Below, piece by piece: positions 61,235 through 64,000 of a stretch of 64,000 nt of DNA (the first letter of the stretch is position 1; every line of letters begins with the position of its first letter). The position numbers and the translations under genes were made by a program. The DNA is from Xenorhabdus mauleonii. GTDB taxonomy: Bacteria > Pseudomonadota > Gammaproteobacteria > Enterobacterales > Enterobacteriaceae. Location of the stretch: NCBI RefSeq assembly GCF_900113945.1, contig NZ_FORG01000011.1:1-64000 (forward strand). The letters are read 5' to 3'. The notes beneath the pieces are model-generated. The model saw nothing but the letters and a program-made list of their open reading frames with translations. It ran no database searches and was not told where the DNA came from.

Positions 61235-62410
61235 ATGAACTGGCAGGAACACGCATCTAATTTCAATAGGCTACGCGCTGAAACTGGAATCAGCATCCGT
61301 GAGTATGCCGAACAGTACAACCTCAATCCCAACACTGCCCGCCGCTATCTGCGTTCGGCCAATTCCGCTCCGGCCGATGATCATGTGAATGATCATACAG
61401 CAAAGCATGATCAACATTCCTCCCCAAAAAAAGCCAGGCAAGAAAAAGAGAACGTGGCTAAAATCCGCACCCACACTGACATCCTGCGGGAAAACAAGAG
61501 GGGGACAAACACCAGCAAGCGAAACCCACAGGTAAAAAACGCCAAAAGTGGGAACGCGAAAATGATCACGTCGCCTGACGTGATCATGATGCATCAAAAA
61601 TTACCGCGGGGGAAAGGCCGTCGCTTGGCAGTGGGCAATGAAATTGCCATGAAACATGGCCGGTATGCGACTCCCCGAAGCATCGATCTAAACAAAGCGG
61701 ATACCTTGATGGACGCCGGGTATTTGGACGTTCTGGAAGTGGATTTAATGCGGCGGGCATTGGCGCATTTCGAACTGGTTGAGCGGGTGCGTGACCGCTC
61801 CATTGAAGAGCTGGAAAAACAGGAGGCGGAGTTTGCCATGAGCGCCGAAGAAGGCGCCCTGCATCCGGCCTTTAAGCAATTGAAGATGTTGAACGATTGT
61901 TCGTATGCCATGACTGATTTCATGCGCACTATGGCAGCCATGAAACAAGGGTTATTGAAAACTCGTCGTGATGAGGAAAAACATGCGGCTAAGATGGGTG
62001 AAACGACGGCGATTGCCACTGCCTACCAACACCAACAAGCGCATGAATGGGGTGCCATGCAAACAGCGATCTACATTGAATCCCAAGGCGGTAAGGTGCC
62101 CCCCGTTTTATTAGAGACATTGCGCCACGAGATGAAACAGGGACAGAACGAGGACGTGGATAATGGAGTGATAGACCAGGACGAACTGGACAGAGAGGCC
62201 AGGGCATATCGGGATAAACAGGCTGGCCGTGATGCCTATATTGCAACAAAGCGCCGGCAAGTGAGTGACATTGTGGATCGGGGGGGGTACGGCGATAAAA
62301 ATCACTACGGCGAGGGACGGGAAGGTGAATTGCTGGAGGCGTTGGATGATGAGCCGGATTATGACTATGAGGCCACGGAAGATGTTTATGTGGATGAGGA
62401 CAACAGTTAG
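61235..62410 (+). CDS. pacA: Terminase small subunit PacA, P1 type
   Basis: 391 residues from ATG 61235, preferred over an upstream in-frame start because the protein then begins [20 protein letters not shown], very like PacA of P1. It continues with a [13 protein letters not shown] helix-turn-helix, a basic linker, helical central blocks and a C-terminal [20 protein letters not shown] segment before an acidic tail. PacA recognises and cuts at pac when the pac hexamers are adenine-methylated. The pac-like hexamers lie inside the gene, as in P1. The terminase large-subunit gene overlaps the stop by 1 base. Confidence 0.88.
   Translation: MNWQEHASNFNRLRAETGISIREYAEQYNLNPNTARRYLRSANSAPADDHVNDHTAKHDQHSSPKKARQEKENVAKIRTHTDILRENKRGTNTSKRNPQVKNAKSGNAKMITSPDVIMMHQKLPRGKGRRLAVGNEIAMKHGRYATPRSIDLNKADTLMDAGYLDVLEVDLMRRALAHFELVERVRDRSIEELEKQEAEFAMSAEEGALHPAFKQLKMLNDCSYAMTDFMRTMAAMKQGLLKTRRDEEKHAAKMGETTAIATAYQHQQAHEWGAMQTAIYIESQGGKVPPVLLETLRHEMKQGQNEDVDNGVIDQDELDREARAYRDKQAGRDAYIATKRRQVSDIVDRGGYGDKNHYGEGREGELLEALDDEPDYDYEATEDVYVDEDNS
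61378..61586 (+). other. pac: pac-like packaging site inside pacA
   Basis: TGATCA hexamers occur at 61378, 61390 and 61408 and again at 61563 and 61581, i.e. two groups separated by about 150 bases. P1 pac is a segment of about 160 bp within pacA with a cluster of TGATCA/G hexamers at each end. Their GATC must be Dam-methylated for cleavage. The arrangement here is the same, with slightly fewer hexamers. Confidence 0.8.
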
Positions 62411-63924
62411 TGGCCGTCAAACAAAAAAAATCCCGCAGTGTAGTCCGCGATCCCCGCTGGCGAGACATGGTTATCCAATACCGGTACGATTGGGGATTGG
62501 CCGCCGTACAGCTGTTCGGTAAAACCCCGACCTGGCAGCAGGATCTCATTTTGACATCCGTACAGGAATGCGGCAGCAAGACCAGCGTCACTTCGGGTCA
62601 TGGTACGGGAAAGTCGGATATGACCAGTATTATGATCCTGTGTTTTATCCTGTTCCATCCCAATGCCCGCGTGATCATCATTGCCAACAAAATTCAGCAG
62701 GTCATGACGGGGATTTTCAAATACCTGAAGGTGAACTGGCATGAATGTGTCCGGCGTTTTCCGTGGCTGCAAAATTACTTTGTCATAACGGATACATCAT
62801 TTTATGCCGTCGGCGGCAAAGGTGTTTGGACAGTCATTCCCAAAGGCTTTCGGTTAGGTAACGAAGAAGCGTTGGCCGGCGAGCACGCGGAATACCTGTT
62901 TTACATTGTGGATGAAGCATCGGGGGTATCCGATAAAGCCTTTGGCATCATCACCGGCGCCTTAACGCAGAAAGATAACCGTATCCTGTTACTTTCCCAG
63001 CCCACCCGTCCCAGCGGGTATTTTTACGATACTCACCATGGCCTCGCCAAGCACCCTGATAACCCCAATGGCCTGTACGTGGCGATCACGCTGAATTCTG
63101 AAGAGTCTCCCCTGGTAGAACCGGAATTCATTAAAATGAAGTTGGCGGAATACGGCGGTCGTGACAGCATCGAATACCAGATTAAGGTCTTGGGGCAGTT
63201 TCCTAAATCGGTGACGGGGTACCTGTTAGGGCGTGATGAGTGTGACAGGGCGGCCAGACGCAAAGTCTATCTTGAAAAGGGTTGGGGCTGGGTGGCGTTG
63301 TGTGACGTGGGGAACGGGCGGGATAAGTCCATCATTAACCTGTGCAAAGTCTCCGGTACGCGAGGCGATAAGCGCCGGTTGGTGAATTACAAAATGATAG
63401 AAATGGACGGCGCCTGTGATCCGGTGGAGTTTGGGGAGTTTATTCATCTGGAATGTGATCCTGCCATTTACGCCAATATCAGTTTGGTCGTTGACAGTGA
63501 CGGGGTTGGCTCGGATACGGCCAGCATATTGGAGCGGCGGGGGCGTGATGTGCAGCGTATCCGGTGGGGGAAACCGATGTTCAGCAAATATGATCGTAAC
63601 CGGTACCTCAATCAGCGTGCCTATGCCAATGTGGCGGCGCAGCGTGCCATTCGCAGCGGAAGAATGCGGCTGGACAACAGTAGCAAAACCGCTGAGCAGG
63701 CCTCAAAAATACCGGTCAGGATTGATGAAAGCGGGCGCTGGGTTATCATGAAAAAAGAAATGATGAGAGCGAAACTCAATATTCGCTCTCCGGATAGGTG
63801 GGATACGTATTGTTTTGGGATGCTGTGTGACTTTGTCCCCGCTTATGACGAGGTCGGCGTTGAAGACACGTCAACCCGTTCTGCAGCGATGAAATACCTT
63901 GATGACTATGACGATGAAAGCTGA
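62410..63924 (+). CDS. pacB: Terminase large subunit PacB, P1 type
   Basis: 504 residues from GTG 62410. The ATPase domain has Walker [13 protein letters not shown] (residues 62-69 for the core), Walker B FYIVDEAS (Asp168, Glu169) and a [13 protein letters not shown] coupling motif. The nuclease domain begins about residue 285 with [14 protein letters not shown] and contains [13 protein letters not shown], with the acidic metal ligands. It is close to P1 PacB in length (494) and order. It powers headful DNA packaging with PacA. The nuclease acidic residues appear intact. Confidence 0.9.
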   Translation: MAVKQKKSRSVVRDPRWRDMVIQYRYDWGLAAVQLFGKTPTWQQDLILTSVQECGSKTSVTSGHGTGKSDMTSIMILCFILFHPNARVIIIANKIQQVMTGIFKYLKVNWHECVRRFPWLQNYFVITDTSFYAVGGKGVWTVIPKGFRLGNEEALAGEHAEYLFYIVDEASGVSDKAFGIITGALTQKDNRILLLSQPTRPSGYFYDTHHGLAKHPDNPNGLYVAITLNSEESPLVEPEFIKMKLAEYGGRDSIEYQIKVLGQFPKSVTGYLLGRDECDRAARRKVYLEKGWGWVALCDVGNGRDKSIINLCKVSGTRGDKRRLVNYKMIEMDGACDPVEFGEFIHLECDPAIYANISLVVDSDGVGSDTASILERRGRDVQRIRWGKPMFSKYDRNRYLNQRAYANVAAQRAIRSGRMRLDNSSKTAEQASKIPVRIDESGRWVIMKKEMMRAKLNIRSPDRWDTYCFGMLCDFVPAYDEVGVEDTSTRSAAMKYLDDYDDES

Positions 63925-63981
63925 CAACACATACCGTTGTGCACCCCTCGTCAGCTTCCTGAACTGACGGAAGGATATCTC

Positions 63982-64000
63982 ATGTTATTCAATAATGTAT
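63982..64000 (+). CDS. Start of the next gene (partial)
   Basis: ATG at 63982 with ACGGAAGGAT 7-16 bases upstream, 57 bases after the terminase stop. Only six codons (MLFNNV) are inside the window, so the product cannot be named. Confidence 0.4.

Overview
The window reads as part of a P1-like phage-plasmid, probably from an enterobacterium of the Xenorhabdus/Photorhabdus type (Morganellaceae). Almost every landmark of P1 is recognisable by family, length or order: a RepA-type initiator with a five-iteron origin and a downstream iteron field, P1-class ParA/ParB with a parS-like site, a PacA/PacB terminase pair with TGATCA hexamers inside pacA, a portal/head-processing pair diverging from a giant DarB-type methylase-helicase, and a LydA-like holin at the head of a DarA-type operon. 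The host assignment rests on AT-rich accessory genes of kinds common in insect-associated Morganellaceae (an orphan Hcp, DUF1240-like and DUF6392-like proteins, many decayed insertion sequences) and is an inference.

Layout. 1-480: tail-fibre fragment and left copy of a 372-bp direct repeat. 484-1560: decayed IS3 piece and a small inverted-repeat element. 1563-18876: a GC-richer biosynthetic gene cluster with a carrier protein, three ketosynthase-III-fold proteins plus the remnant of another, an acyl-CoA dehydrogenase and a dehydrogenase-like partner, two adenylating enzymes, an alpha/beta hydrolase, a transglutaminase-fold protein, a PLP decarboxylase, and MATE and RND exporters. 18916-19848: composite ORF carrying a tail-fibre fragment, then the right copy of the direct repeat. 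19879-23331: phage lysis and DarA-type operon. 23332-42070: mosaic accessory region containing the replicon (oriR, repA, incA), a structured non-coding segment, toxin/immunity and T6SS genes, IS200, Tn3, IS982 and IS701 remnants, a LysR/NAD(P)H-quinone-reductase pair, a second replication-type gene, and two caspase-fold (clan CD) proteins. 42276-57863: head-processing, portal, DarB, Ulx/Lxc-like genes, a VRR-NUC nuclease, a Tad2-like (anti-Thoeris) protein, small early-type genes and a C5 cytosine methyltransferase. 58216-61072: partition locus. 61235-64000: packaging genes.

How it fits together. The P1 core replicates, partitions, packages and protects the element. The 1.5-19 kb cluster is cargo: its flanking direct repeats, its position between a tail-fibre fragment and the lysis genes, and its different base composition suggest that it was inserted there with duplication of the phage intergenic segment. 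Its chemistry can be outlined (an amino acid adenylated and probably loaded on the carrier protein, then oxidised and/or decarboxylated, with KSIII-type condensation, hydrolase/transglutaminase tailoring and two pumps), but the product is not recognisable. A short asymmetric motif around TTAGAATT recurs upstream of phage genes and may be the operator of a C1-type immunity repressor.

All calls are from reading the sequence and from memory of protein families. No alignment or database search was run.
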